Assembly: GCA_034440615.1 (NCBI GenBank)
Contig: JAOTOM010004133.1
Location: 1 to 64,000, forward strand
DNA: 64,000 nt
DNA from: Ashinkailepas kermadecensis
Lineage: Eukaryota; Arthropoda; Thecostraca; Neolepadidae
Direction of reading: 5' to 3'
The position numbers and the translations under genes are program-made. The notes under the pieces were generated by a model. It made no database searches. It was not told where the DNA came from and was given only the letters and a program-made list of their open reading frames with translations. Positions 46,541 to 59,049 of this stretch are shown piece by piece; position 1 is the first letter of the stretch, and each line of letters opens with the position of its first letter.

Positions 46541-46829
46541 TATATTTCTGCCTCAATGTCGGCATATTAAAAATGTAATATCATATTTCACCGCCAACAC
46601 CGAAGAGTTTTTATCACATCACCGCCAATATCTGTAATATCAACCTTCTGGCGGTTCAAACCCCACATTGTGGAAAAGAAAAGATGAATCTCATTGACTG
46701 AGTAATCGCATTCATCTCGAACTGCTTGAGAACAGATTTGGCGCGGACGCATCCATTGACACACGCTGAGCCTGAAATGAGTCGCATTAGATCACGAGCC
46801 GTCTACGTCGGTGTAATAAAATAAAATAA

Positions 46830-46905
46830 CAAAATTACACAATGCAATGCAATGCAATAATGTGTTGCAGCACAGTACTATAATGCAATGCAATGTAATG
46901 ATCTC
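46830..46905. repeat. CAATG pentamer repeat
   Basis: Runs of TGCAATGCAATGCAATG and related sequence in two short clusters. Confidence 0.85.
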
Positions 46906-48077
46906 CAGATCTGCAGATTATCCCATAACTTGTCAGATTCCCAGTTCAGACTGATGATCTATAACTGCGATAATATTAATCAATACAATCTGTATCAGCG
47001 CGCACACTAACACGCAGAGGTAAAAAAAAGTATCCGTTGTGTCACCGGACAATTTCAGGAACTCAAATGTGTCTCATTTTTCCGTCAAACCCACAAGGAA
47101 GGCTCCATTCCCCAGTGGCAGCCAGTAACCATTTCGTGGAAAACAGGCGTGCATCTGAGTTTTTGTTCGTCGATGGGCGTAGGGAGGCGGGGTACCGTGG
47201 GTGCCTACTGCACAGGCAGCCCCCCCTCACCCCTCCTTATTTTACATGCTGCACCATCTATATCAGCTAAAGTTGATCATAGCAGAATTGTTCGTACCGT
47301 GAGATGCATACCAGGGTACAAACAGGCCTAATCCGGTGATATTTTTGCTAAAAATGGAGGGGGTCGCGAACATGAGGTTGAAAACTCCTTGGCACTGTCA
47401 CTTTCTTGTCAGCTCCTACAACCGAACGTTAGGTATGCCAAGTATAAAAATAATTATTTATTTTTAAAAAAATTTGATGGGGAAAATGTCATTCGATGCA
47501 AAATGACCTTTCACATACATTAAGCTGTTGTTCATACCCAAAAATCATAGGCATTTCAGGGGGATGAATAAGGGAGAAATGCACCAACATGTCCCCCAAA
47601 ATGACTGCCTGGACACTTCTTCGGTACAACCAAAATTTTCAAAGGGTCTCAAATGTGTACAATGAATATTTAGGGAAATTTAGAAAGTTCCAGCTCAATA
47701 GCTCTCAGAATTTGGCAATGGCACACAAAACACACTTCAGGCCACTTCTGACACACTTCAAACACACTTCTGAAGCCTTGATCTGAAGATCTTGACATGA
47801 TATTTTTTTAGATATTCCTTCCAACATCATCTAATTATTGTTTTTAGGTTTGTTCGAGAAATTGTTTCATCATTGCAAAATAAATCAATGCAGAAAAGAA
47901 GGTTTTCTTAATGAAGAAACCATTTTGTGTGTAAAGATAATACAAGCCGATAAATACAATGGCTCTACCTACCAACTTGGTGAGAGCTCAGGGCAATTTC
48001 CTACCAGAATTTGGCCTGGTAGATCCAGTACTAGCACAATTGTATAACTGAACTGAAGGTACAAATCCTTTAAAACC

Positions 48078-48266
48078 TTATTTACCAGACTCACCTCCAA
48101 TTTTCCATGCCTGTCTCCACCTTCCTCCAACACCGAATGAATCATTGCGGATTTGATATGGCTCTTTAGCCCATGGATGCTTTGATACACAGTGCCGCTT
48201 CAGGTTTCTTCTTTCACCACTGAATTTACACACACCACCATCCTTGGATTTTTCACCACACTGCAC
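48078..48266 (-). other. Short ORF with C2H2-like finger
   Basis: The minus-strand peptide contains CGEKSKDGGVCKFSG then RRNLKRHCVSKHP, a C-x7-C...H-x5-H arrangement like BED or C2H2 fingers in transposases. It is inside the long-inverted-repeat element but not clearly joined to the other ORF. Confidence 0.4.
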
Positions 48267-49055
48267 AATCTGCCTTGAGAGTCAGTTTGAAGTTGAAGGC
48301 CTTGCTCTCTTTGCTGGCTTTTTTATCCCCATGCTTTCTTGTCAAGGCTCATCTGGATCTGGGCCCACGCCAGTAAATCCAGGCATATTTGGCATGCCTA
48401 GTCTTCTCTCAGGATTATATCTCTGCAAAAATCGGCTCCTGAACGGATAGTTTAATCACCTACTACCACCTAGGTAGGTATCTGTTGCAGGAACTTGATA
48501 GGCAACTGTTACCGTGACGAGACAGACGAGACCAAACAGAACGCGTCCTTCGAAGCAAACTCAAGCACCCAATGCGCTCGATTCTCATTGGCTCAGAAGA
48601 GAGCTTCCATCTCCGCCGGCGCTACCAAATTTGGGCCAGCAGCACATTTGCCAAGCTCACGACCAAAATTCGACAACATTCCTGAGTGTCTCATTTTGTC
48701 ACCGGTGAGACACCGGCGGTCGGGAGACGCGCCATGCTAACGCAATGGCGCGTCGGTTTGGACGGTAAGCGTAACGTTCGCCAAGATCCTTGTCCTAATT
48801 TCCGCCAACATTCAGGCGACAAAAAGGACAAGGTGCACAAGTTTTGTTGTTTTTTTACTTGTTTTGCTCATTTTTATCACTTTTATAAGTGCTTTCTGAG
48901 TGAGGCGAGAGAATGAGAGTAGGTGCATAGGTAGGTATATTAACAGTGCCAGCACTGGCTTTTGTGTCTCCTCTGGGCCTCTTTCAGTTAGCAATTGTGT
49001 CACCGGAGTAAACGGCAGAACGATGACTTTTTTACCTCTGCTAACACGTCTCACT

Positions 49056-50416
49056 TCATCCAACTACCGTTAACACACGACTTGCATCGGTAAGCAGTTC
49101 ATGAACTATTACGGTGCTGTGGGTCACTGGTGCGAACGTGTCGTACCCCTGTGTTCCCTTCACCGTGATGGCTTTCGAGGAGCGCTCGGTGAGGTGGGTC
49201 GTGACGCCCATTGCCTCCTGCTTTGATACAAATTTGAATTTGATGCAGCTGGCTAGTTTGTGCGACAGATGCTCAAACATGTTCTCGGCCGTCAGTATCT
49301 GGTTGTTAAGCGGGTGCTTGAGGCTCTCTTGAGCCGCGGCACGCTTGGCTGTGCCCCCGATGCCGTCGCGAGCGTCATTGCCATGACAAAAGTAACTCAC
49401 AGGATACCCCAAAATCTGTCTCATGGTGGCACACATTGACGAAGTCATGCTTATTCGTATACTGTCATCTGTGACATACATATTTTTAGGTCAGGTACTG
49501 CGGTTCGAATTGCTTGGATAAGCCGTTGCAGGAACGCATGCACCATGTCGGTGTTGCGCTTTGTGCCGACAGAGATACAGCAGTAGCCCCTGATGGCACA
49601 GTACCGTCCTCACGCCAGTACAATACAAACGGGTGCACGGTACACTGGAACGAATTCCAGTGGAAGCCTTGAGCTGCATCCTGCACCACAAATGAATAAT
49701 TTTCAGCGAAATCGTACTAGACAATCACTTCGCCCTCCTTGCCTGTGGCCTTTGCGCAGATGAAGTGCTGGCCTTGTTTGTCAGCCATAAAGTGGTGTCT
49801 GGTCAGCTTCGCGGTTGGCTGGCTCAAATATCGCATGCATTTCCTCATTGGGCTAGACTATTTCTGCGTGTGTACAGCGATGCATGTTCATCAACTGTTT
49901 GTACATAATCTCATTATCCATGTCATCAGCTGGGGCTAAATCACCTTCACTCTCTTCTGATTTGTCCGCGAGTATAATCCTCAGAAAGTTCATCACCCCG
50001 TCTTCACCAGGCCAGTTCCTACAGTTGTGCATCATGCAATCACGGTTTTCCGTGCCAAATACAACGTGATCGAGGGAGTTACGGTATTTGAGACTGGGAA
50101 GGCCGAGAGCGGATATGAGCCGTTTTGGGTTTTGATGATAAGTGCACATGCACACCGAGTGCGTTCCACTGCTGCGTGCCAAGACGCAATGCTTCGGACG
50201 AAGGGCAGCGAAGGTTAAGAAGCTGGTGCGAGAGTTTTCAGAGTTCTGCTTGTACAGATCATATATCTCACACAAATTTCCCAAAGCAAGCCTTTCCTGA
50301 ACTTTACATTTGGTTCCATCAACATGTCGCACCGTGACACGGTCGGTGCTGCCGAGACACATCCGGCTGATCTGATCCGACTCATAAACTGGTCCGCTGG
50401 TCCGCTTTACTTTCAC
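49056..50416 (-). pseudogene. Transposon-encoded protein (HGK...DGIGGT family), frame-broken
   Basis: Three minus-strand pieces align, from memory, to a protein family common in arthropod and other invertebrate genomes as a repeat-encoded protein. Piece 1 (50,416-49,853) has ALRPKHCVLARSSGTHSVC, CTYHQN, and a cysteine/histidine segment CMMHNCRNWPG. Piece 2 (about 49,720-49,486) has VQDAAQGFHWNSFQCTVHPF. Piece 3 (49,481-49,056) has YFCHGNDARDGIGGTAKRAA, the hallmark of the family, where HGK is usual. Frames change between pieces, so it is not functional as sequenced. The reaction is probably DNA transposition, inferred from the context of the inverted repeats; the superfamily is not assigned. 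Confidence 0.7.
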
Positions 50417-50739
50417 CTTGACTGAGTCCTACACCATCAGAAATTTCCTCGCTTCACAGGCAGAACGTTCAGCGAGAGTGAGCAGTGAACAGTGCGCACC
50501 AAAACACGGTGCCGCCCCTTGTTTCTGCCCTTCCTGATATTTCACTACATTCACAGATTGTTATTTTCACGAGGCAATAAATGGTTGTGTGAATGGTTTA
50601 TCGGTTATCGGAATGTGATTGCTATATTGTGAATGTTTCTCTCTCCTTGTACTTCATGGTAAGGTATAACTCGTAAATCATCTACTACCAGAATTTGGAG
50701 ATATTTCTGCCATTTTGTTTAACCCATGACCTCACGAGT

Positions 50740-51372
50740 TAGAACACTTGTGCAATATAACATTCAAGATCCGATGACAAACGTTATTATCCCATCACGG
50801 GTCTCGAACGTCAAAAGCCTTGTATTTCAGTAATATAGCGTTCTAAGTACATATTCATACAGGCCACGATAAACTAGTGAAAAAACAGCCATACATGCCT
50901 AATTTTGAACGGATATGTAGAGTTTTCGAAGCAAAACCTATTTTTTGCTTCGTAAGATAAGATATCGAACTATATTTCTGCACTTTTTCAAGCCGCATTG
51001 TTACTGTCCGAAAGGTAAAATAGGTCACGTGTCCTTAGGCCACGAGGTCACGAGTTCAATTATACCGTGAACGAAAATTTCAAAATAGCCAAAATATGCA
51101 GTGGATCATTGTGAGTTCATCGATATATACTTTTGTACAATTCAGATGTTCTTCGTTGAGTAAAAGACCTCAAAAGATACCTTTGTTAGGTGACATCTAA
51201 AAAATTCCCAAGGCTATAACTCCTTGACCGTTGACCTGATCTTTCTAAAAATGATACGGCTGGATTCGCCGCATCAGATAACCCGACACAATATTTTCAT
51301 CAAAATATAAAATATTGGGTGTTATTTTGGCCCTTTCACTTGTCGATTTGTCATGGAATGGGCTCGGTACAT
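50740..51372 (-). repeat. Right inverted repeat arm
   Basis: Reverse complement of the left arm copies. It includes the extra segment shared only with the 46,117 copy. Confidence 0.85.
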
Positions 51373-51574
51373 TTGCAGCTTAAGGACATTTTTTAATCCT
51401 TGGATTTTGTTCTCCAAATGCAATGTTTATGAATGTGTTAACATGATGCGACCACTTATTTCCTCTGCAAATGCATACTTTTCAGTTGGGAGACAACATA
51501 TCACCTAAAAAGAGCCTTGAAGTTTCGATCTATATCATAAAAAGTAATGTTCAACATAAAAAGGGAATATAACT

Positions 51575-51600
51575 TAACCTAACCTAGCCTAAGCTTCCAT
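51575..51600. repeat. Short CCTAA-like tract
   Basis: CTTAACCTAACCTAGCCTAA holds four imperfect copies of CCTAA, the complement of the arthropod telomere repeat TTAGG. It is too short and diverged to be a telomere. Confidence 0.5.
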
Positions 51601-51654
51601 GTAGGAAAACAATTTTTTTTCAAAATGAAAATGTTTAGCCAATTCAATGGCCGT

Positions 51655-52405
51655 TTTACGTCATGAGTTGCAAAGCAATCCGGCTCATCTACGTCCGATG
51701 GCTCTTCTTGGTAGTTGTTTTACGCTGTGTTATTTTTTCGTCTAAAGAAATTCGGCTCGTCTGAATCCGACGGCACAGATAGGTAACCATTTAGTTATAA
51801 TGGGCAAGCAAATCGGCTCATGCTCATGATGCCATTCGTGGATGGCTATTTACGTGTTTCCCACGAGTGTATCGCGGGCATGCTTTGCGTGTTGACATGA
51901 GTGCTGGTGGTGTGGTGTCTGCAGTGCTGGTGGTGTGGTGTTGCGTGCTGGTGGTGTGGTGTGGTGTTGTTTGCGTGTTGACATGAGTGCTGGTGGTGTG
52001 GTGTTGCGTGCTGGTGGTGTGGTGTTGGTGCTGGTGGTGTGGTGTTGCGTGCTGTGGTGTGGGTGGTGTGCTTTGTTGCATGGTGCTGGTGGTGTGGTGT
52101 CTGCAGTGCTTCTCTGGGTAACCGTTTACGTTATGAGTTGCAACGCAAATCGGCTCATCTATATCCGATGGCTCCTCTGGGTAGTCGTTTAACGTTACGC
52201 TATTTTTTTAATTTCTATGTTCTCCTAAAGCAAGTCGGCTCATCTACTTCCGACGGCACTGCTAGGTTAGCATTTATGTCTAATTGGAAAGCAAATCGGC
52301 TCATGTACGTCCGACGCCATGCGGGGATGGATATTTACGTGTTTCCTATGAGTGTTTCGCGCTTATGCATTGCGAGTTCATGCGAGTGTTGGTGGTGTGG
52401 TGCCT
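51655..52405 (-). repeat. Duplicated LINE 3' UTR with GTGCTGGTGGTGTGGTG array
   Basis: Segments around 51,655-51,900 and 52,120-52,403 are diverged copies. Both contain GCAAATCGGCTCATCTACGT then CCGATGGCTC, then (A/T)TTACGTGTTTCC(C/T)A(C/T)GAGTGT. Between them is an array of GTGCTGGTGGTGTGGTGT units (51,898-52,105). They lie directly 3' of the LINE ORF2 in its own orientation. Confidence 0.75.
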
Positions 52406-55400
52406 ACAGTGTTCCTGGTAGTTTTGCGGCATACAGATATTCAAATAGCAATTGAAGAAGTTCTGGGTGCTTGTCACCGAGAAGCGATGGAAGCAATAGG
52501 ATGATACCCTCTCTTTGGCAGAATACCTTAAGTGGTTGTCTTTGAGAGCTAAAGATACTGCAGTCCAGCAGGATGTGGCTAATACTTAACGTGGTGTTGC
52601 AAGTGTCGCAGTGAGGTGTTGTGTATTGGTCACCCTCTAATTGAGGCTGTGTTAGTTTTGTGCAACCAGTTCTAAGTCCAGTGAGGATGGCCTCTTTTTG
52701 TCGGTGGGATTGATTTTATGTGTTCCATGTGCCTATCGCTGGTTTGATTGCGTGGGTGTGGTTTGAATTGTGTTGTGTTGAATTGTGTTGTGTCCATGTG
52801 TTCTGTTGATGCTGGCGAATGCGGCATTGTAGGAGTGCTTTGCAATCGTCTACCGAATATTCCACGCTGGGGTAAGTGTTCGATGCTAAGGCTCCCTTTG
52901 CGAGTCGGTCTGCTTCTTCGTTACCTGGGATGTTGGCGTGGCCCGGAATCCAGAGGAAGAAAAAGTTCATGTTTACGTTATGGGCCACGATTCGTTGGAT
53001 TCTATCAATGACGTGATGTGGACAATCGTGGGCGTTGCTAATTGACTGAAGGACAGATTTGGAGTCTGAGCAAATCACTATGTTTCGAGCTTTACGCCTC
53101 ATGAGAATGGAGATAGCGGCCAGAATGATCATTGCTTCAGCAGAGTAGATGGAGAAGATATCCGGTAGACGCTTGGAAAGTCTGAGACCTGGTCCAGTGA
53201 TGCCGATGCTTACCTTAGCCTCGTGTTTCGACCCATCCGTGAATACGAGTGTTTTGTGATTGTTGTCATCGGCGAACTTGTGGAAGATGCCAAGAATTTC
53301 CGCCGATGTGATAGTGGATTTCTTCTCGGAGAGCACGTACTCGACCTTTGGTTGACTGAGAGTCCAGAATGGCCTGGTGGGCAGTCGAGCTGCAATGGCT
53401 GGCATTGTGAGGTTAAGATCTGAGAGAGCCGTGCCAATTTGAATGCTATATGGTGGAAGTTTGCGCCCAAATCGGCTCTTGTCGTATCTGTCGGACGTAA
53501 AGCAGCGCTGTGCCGGATGAGTTTTATAGATTTGATTTTGATGTGGTAGCGGTACAGTTGTTGTGTCCTCCTGAAGTGGAGTGGGGCGCGTTTGAGTCCA
53601 CTAGAAGAATGGCTATCGGTGTGGTGCTGAGGGCACCTGTGGCTGTTCTGATGCCGCTGTTTTGGATGATTTCTAACTTTTGGCTCTGGCTTTCTGAAAT
53701 GGTACAAAAATGATGCTGTTGTATTCTATGATGGGTCGTATGATAGATGAGTAGAGTCGCAGTAGTGTTTCCTGTCTCCGCCGCAGTATGTGCCTGCAAG
53801 TGCACGGAGCATGTTGACGCGCTTCGCGCATCGCTTCGAGATGGAGGTGGTGTGGGTGTTGAAACTGAGTTTTTCGTCTAAATGCACTCCTAAGAACTTG
53901 AAGCTTTTCACATGGTCGATGGCTTTGCCATCGATTTTAAGTAGAGTTTTTGGTGTGGGGCGGAGACGACTATATGTGACGTTGGCCGATTTTTATGCGG
54001 ACAGGGTAAAGTCCCAAGTTTTGCAACACTGCAATGTGGCCTAGACCGGCTCGAATTTTTTTTTTCAGCTTTAAGGAAGCATTGTGGTGTTGTCCAAATG
54101 GCTATGTCGTCCGCAAAAGTCAGTATTGAAGTGAAGTATCCGTGTGGTCGGCAAGTATGTCGGTGATCATGATGATGAAGAGGCTCGGTGAGAGCACGCT
54201 CCCATACGCCAGGCCCTGCTCCTGAGTTGTGGTGCTTGATGTGACTCTGCTGCATCGTACCTTAAGGATCCTGTCTCTGATGAAGTTAAGAATGAAGTGT
54301 GCCATGTGTCCGCGTCGGCCTATCATGTAGAGTTTGTGTGTCAGTGCGGCCTTGTGTACTCGGTCGAATGCGGCAGTGATGTCTAAGTAGGCAGCTATTG
54401 TTGTGCGTTTGGTGCGTAGACCACTTTTGATGGCATGCACTAATCTAATGAGAATGTCTGTAGTTGATTTTTTTATGCTGGAAGCCGCACTGAAATTCGT
54501 CTAGCAGGTCGTTGTGTTCCAGAAATTTCCTCAATCGTGTGTTGACCATGCGCTCGACCAACTTGCTAGCACAGCTAGTAAGTGAATTGGGTTTATAACC
54601 TTTTGGGGTGGAGTGATCTTTGTACAACTTTGGCAATGGAATGACTACGCTCTCCCGCCAGGAGACGGGAAAGGTGTCGCTTTGGTACAGTTCATTTATG
54701 GCCGCTAGTAGGTACGCTAGTAAATTTTTGTTAAGAAGTTTAAAAAACTGGTAATGGATGTCGTCCGGCTCAACCAACGTGCTTCCCCACTTGCTGAGGG
54801 CAAGGTGTAATTCGTACATAGCAACTGATTTTAGATTACTCTATTGCTAGAGCTAAAATTTGCTTTGGAGGCAAGGGCGTCTAGAGCACTTACTATAGTG
54901 GTGTCGTATTGCTGTTGCCAGATACGCTGGCGTAGTGTAGTTTAAAGTGGTCCACAACTGGTTGTGGGTCAGTGATGTGCTGTCCTTTCACCGTCGGCTG
55001 GGGGAAGGGGCCTGTTGTGGGACGTTTCAGGTTGAAACGCTTCATCAGGTCCCAGATTCTGCAGGTATGGATGAACCTATTGAATTTGGAGGCAAAAGAC
55101 TGCCAACAGTGTTGGCGTGCTGTTCGAATTGTGTACCGGCAGTGTTTTTGAGATTGTCTGTATGCTGATAGGTGTGCTTCGCACACGCATCTTTTGAATT
55201 GTTTGTGGGCACGGCGCCATGCGGCGAGTGCCCTTTGACAGTCCGGGGTCCACCATGGCGTAGATGCCTTTTCCCTAGGTTTGTTGCTTTTTGGGACTGA
55301 GTCTCGTGCTGCTGAGCTGATGGCCCTTAACATTGTTTTGATTTTGCTGTTCTCTGAAGTTGCTAGGTTGAGGTCCACCTGATCCTCAAATTTAGCCCAG

Positions 55401-55568
55401 TCCGCTCTTTTCAAGTTCCAAGATGGACTAAGTAGCTTAGTATGGTGGATAGCGTTCGTGCTGAGCCTAATTGTGATTGGGTAGTGGTCGCTCATCCCGG
55501 GAACGCCTGAAACCGACCAGTCAAATAGTGAGCTTAGTCGCTGGGAGCAGCACATTAAGTCAATGCAA

Positions 55569-55576
55569 CCGTCCGA
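55569..55576. repeat. Target-site duplication, left
   Basis: CCGTCCGA; pairs with CTGTCCGG at 60,050-60,057 (6 of 8 identical). Confidence 0.75.
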
Positions 55577-56713
55577 TTAGGGCCTGTCATACTCCGGTGC
55601 CAAAAAAAAATTGAAGGAAATTTTAACATGAGGGGTGTCTAAATGATGTAGGTTTTCATAAGGAATTCAAATATGAGTTTATTTTTGGGGGATAGGATAA
55701 CTATAACCTACATCAATCATGTAGTGTATAATCGCAAATTTTACCCTTTCGAGCCCCTTTTTAAGATATTAAGAGATATAAGGGAAATCATGTATATTGA
55801 CAAAGTCAAGTGAAGTTTACATCTTTATTAACACGCGCCCTGGGGGGCCTCTGAAAATTACGCGCACTGGAGGGGGGGGGGGCGGATTCCGCCCCTCTAA
55901 GATATCGGCTCCTATTAAAGCTGTAGTAACGAAGTTATCAGGGTGGATGGGTACGGTAGTGAACTCTATTGTGTGCAAATTTCATGACCTTAGGTTAATA
56001 TCTTCAAGGTCAAATGAGGTCACATGTCACAATTTGCTTGTTTTGCATGGCTTGGCTTGTCATTGTTATGGATCGCTGCGATTGTGTTTAAATGCTCTAA
56101 AATGGGCATCAATGATGTTTTGGACACGATGTAACAGAGTTCATATAAAATTATACTATTGTCTATCCCGTAACTGTAATTGAAATAATCCCGTAAGTCT
56201 GCCGATTGTAATAGTGTACCGTAAATGTAACATAGGTACCGTCACTAAATGCAGGCCAACTTCCCCCGTCGATCTTTCCAGAACAGGGATGTGACGTAAA
56301 TGGGCGTTTGCCTCCTCGACCAATAAGAAGCCGGGGGTCTGTGCCCGTGAGGGGCCCCACGTCGGGCGGCCGGTCCGTCAGGCTTCGATTCTCAAGGCGA
56401 GCGGACCGCTGCTGAACGGTCTGGCGCGCGCTCACTTCCCAACTAAATTCGATCTCTAAATTCGTAGAAAAGGCAATATCACGGCTTTCCTTCATAGAAG
56501 AAAGTTCTGTTCTCCGTCTGTCTGTCTCGTGTGATCGTACGAGTGCTGCAGTGAAAATACAGTCAGCTGTAAGCGTTGGTGCGTTGGTGCTACAGCGTTG
56601 GTGCTTTCACAACCGGGGTTATCGAAACGCGAAGTCCATTAGACTATTTCACTAGCCGATAAAGGAACTTTCCTACAACGACTAATGATGCAATACAGAT
56701 GGTCGATAGAGCA

Positions 56714-56738
56714 TTTGACCTCAGGTCACCTATATAGC
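56714..56738 (+). promoter_or_regulatory. Palindromic TGACCTCAGGTCA next to TATA
   Basis: TGACCTCAGGTCA (56,716-56,728), an everted pair of AGGTCA half-sites, is followed at once by CTATATAG. It lies within the inserted DNA transposon. This could be a nuclear-receptor-like site or chance. Confidence 0.3.
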
Positions 56739-57039
56739 AGCACTTTATCAGGTCAGTTACCTGTTCCAGTTACCGGAACCGGGCTGCCCGTCCGACTGCT
56801 CCGTCGGGCGGCTCGGCGCAATTGGCTTCGCGAAGAAAGGAGTGAAGTACATGAATGAAGTATGGAAACGCTTATGTACACAACGACAAACAGTAGTTTT
56901 CAGGATGTGTGTGGAGTAACATGCAAAATGACATCAATCGCATGACAGTCATTTGCATTTATGGCAACATTACAGTTGACCAAGTTTGGTTCCATTAACC
57001 TGTCATGAACTTGACCTGACTTGACCTCGGTGACCTAAT

Positions 57040-57135
57040 ATGAACTTGACGCATAACCATAGCATAACCATATACATCATATACCTTTAGCATAACCATG
57101 TAGCATAACCATATACATAACCATATACATCAAAC
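57040..57135. repeat. CATAACCATA short repeats
   Basis: Irregular CATAACCATATACATC and AGCATAACCATA copies within the DNA transposon. Confidence 0.75.
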
Positions 57136-57429
57136 AAGTCGCTAGTTTTCCCACGAACACTTCCCTTTTGCGGATATACGAGAAGCGCATCAGTGCCGAT
57201 TTTTGTGGTCTGGCGCTACGGAATGTTTTGAATTTAACGGCCTCTAACTCGAAAAAATGTTCGCCCGATTTCTGTTTTTCTTGCTTTCAACGACGCGCCG
57301 AACATGTCGAAGCAGGTACGCAAAAATGGCGTATATCGACCGGTAAAATCGGGAGTTATGTACGAAAAACCGGAGGGGTGGGCGTATTTCTCCCCCCCCC
57401 CTCCAGTACGCGTTTTAACAGGTAAACTG

Positions 57430-59049
57430 CATGCATATCACTGGATACAATTAGAAGGAACAATTCGTGACTTCCATAACCCTGCCAGGTTGTACAAGTC
57501 CTGCTTTGACTCATTCTTGGACATCAGGCTCCTACTGGTCTCCTGAGCCCTGATCCCTCCATACCACTTTTCCTGTGCGAAGTACTTAGCAGAAGCATCA
57601 GTCACCATTTTAACAACTCTCAATACGTCGTGTGTGGCAAGGCCAGCTGAGTACCTCCATGGCGGTGTCGATGAAGTTCTTCATCTCTGAGTTGCTTAGG
57701 GAGCACATGAGAATCGGCTCTTACACAAAATCTGACCAGCTGATCAAGTCGACAATGCTGAAAGCATCACGATTGATATCAGGTGTCCTTCTGGTTCTGA
57801 CATAGGAGTCTCTCAGCTGAGTGTCTGGGTCCTCCTCTCCCCTGATGGCGACCCTCTCCACCCCCTCAATCCTTTCCTTTTGATAATCAGGGCACAGGAG
57901 TGTTTGGATTATGGCTTCACTGTGGGCATGCCAAGAAGATACTCTCGCAGTCGGCATCATAAGGTCCAGCACCTCCTTCCCTTGGGACATGAGGCAGTCC
58001 AGCTGAAACAGGACGTGTCTAGGCCCTTCGATCCAGGAGTGCTTGACCTTCACAGTGAACGAACATGGATAGTGTAGTCGATGGATAGTGTAGTCCAATG
58101 ATGAATTGCACAATTAATTGCAGATACTTCAAGTTCTTTCCTTTAAGTCCGTGCCTTAACACCCAGAGCCTCAGAAGTCTGCTCGTTGTAATGAACCAAC
58201 TACTGTGATTCACTGGCCAATCTCCAACAGGTCCAACCGTGCAAGAAACACTCTATCCCTGACTGTACAGACAATCTTAGAGCCATAGTGTTGTCCAGTT
58301 GATAGGTCGTGCGCCTTGTTAGGCAGCTTGATTAGTGAAGGCCCAGTAGAGATCCGGGGAAGTTTGTATTCGTATCCAAGTGTGTAACAGAATCAAGGAG
58401 CTTTCCTATTGGCTCAGAGAATGTGTTGTTTGACAGAGTATGAGCATCAGGGTCAACAACGAGACGGTGCAAGGGAAGTTCAACAGTGTGCAGGCTGCAC
58501 ACCAACCAGATCAGCTTTTTCCCCAGGTGCAGCTCCAGCTTCTGCATAACTTCCGCATTCACACCAGTGTTCATATTTCTTGAGTCTCCTCCAATGGCCC
58601 ACAAGGTCGTATCAAAACCCCTGTCTTTCATGCAGGAAAATAGGACCTTGGCAATCTACTCAGCATGTGATTGCTCTTTAGTTCCTTTCTCTGAGGTAAA
58701 GTGGAGCAGATAATAGCTGCCAGGTTCACTAGCAACATCATAATGTTTTCCTTTGATCTGTGCAGTAAAAGATTGGTAACTGCCCTCAGTTTCCATCAAA
58801 TCCATCACCACACTGGTCAGGTCAATCCGCCCATCAATGAGGATGCAGGATTGGAATCTCATCACAGTTGTTCTGTACCCTCGCTGCAGGCTCACGGGCA
58901 ACTTCAGGAAAGAGCCCAACTTCAGGGACAAAGTCATCCTCAGTACGATTTCTCTCCAATCCCAGATCCCAGCGCTGACAGATCAGGGCTTCCCATTTGG
59001 TGGGATCCTTTACGTCCAGCCTTCTCTTTTTGCCCATTGATGAAGGCAA
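57430..59049 (-). pseudogene. Transposase-like protein of the inserted DNA transposon
   Basis: Minus-strand pieces in order: KKRRLDVKDPTKWEALICQR (about 59,030), CILIDGRIDLTSVVMDLMET and GKHYDVASEPGSYYLLHFTS (58,937-58,656), DTTLWAIGGDSRNMNTGVNA and KLIWLVCSLHTVELPLHRLV (58,631-58,332), SSWFITTSRLLRLWVLRHGL (58,200), HSWIEGPRHVLFQLDCLMSQ and SSWHAHSEAIIQTLLC (58,113-57,900), and RVVKMVTDASAKYFAQEKW (57,620). From memory this is a repeat-encoded family frequent in crustacean and other invertebrate genomes. The GGDS aspartate and the C-x2-H in VCSLH resemble the second acidic residue and the C(2)H motif of RNase H-fold DDE transposases (hAT, P and relatives). Frames shift between pieces, so it is not active. 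Confidence 0.7.

Larger units (their letters stand above)
45530..51372 (-). mobile_element. DNA-transposon-like element with ~0.6-kb inverted repeats
   Basis: The sequence at 45,530-46,050 is the reverse complement of 50,740-51,372 over most of its length. Shared landmarks include CCCATTCCACGACAAAT, AACACCCAATATTTTATATT, TTAGAAAGATCAGGTCAACG, AAATTAGGCATG and GTTCTAACTCGTTGTGA, with about 80% identity by eye. The left side carries a second, diverged tandem copy at 46,117-46,540. Between the arms lies a minus-strand transposon-type protein (49,056-50,416). Long inverted ends plus an internal conserved protein indicate an autonomous-type DNA transposon, now decayed. Exact ends and target duplication were not resolved. 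Confidence 0.75.

Noticed and set aside
45530..51372. Polinton/Maverick element
   Set aside because: Too short, and no polymerase B, integrase or capsid genes were seen between the inverted arms.
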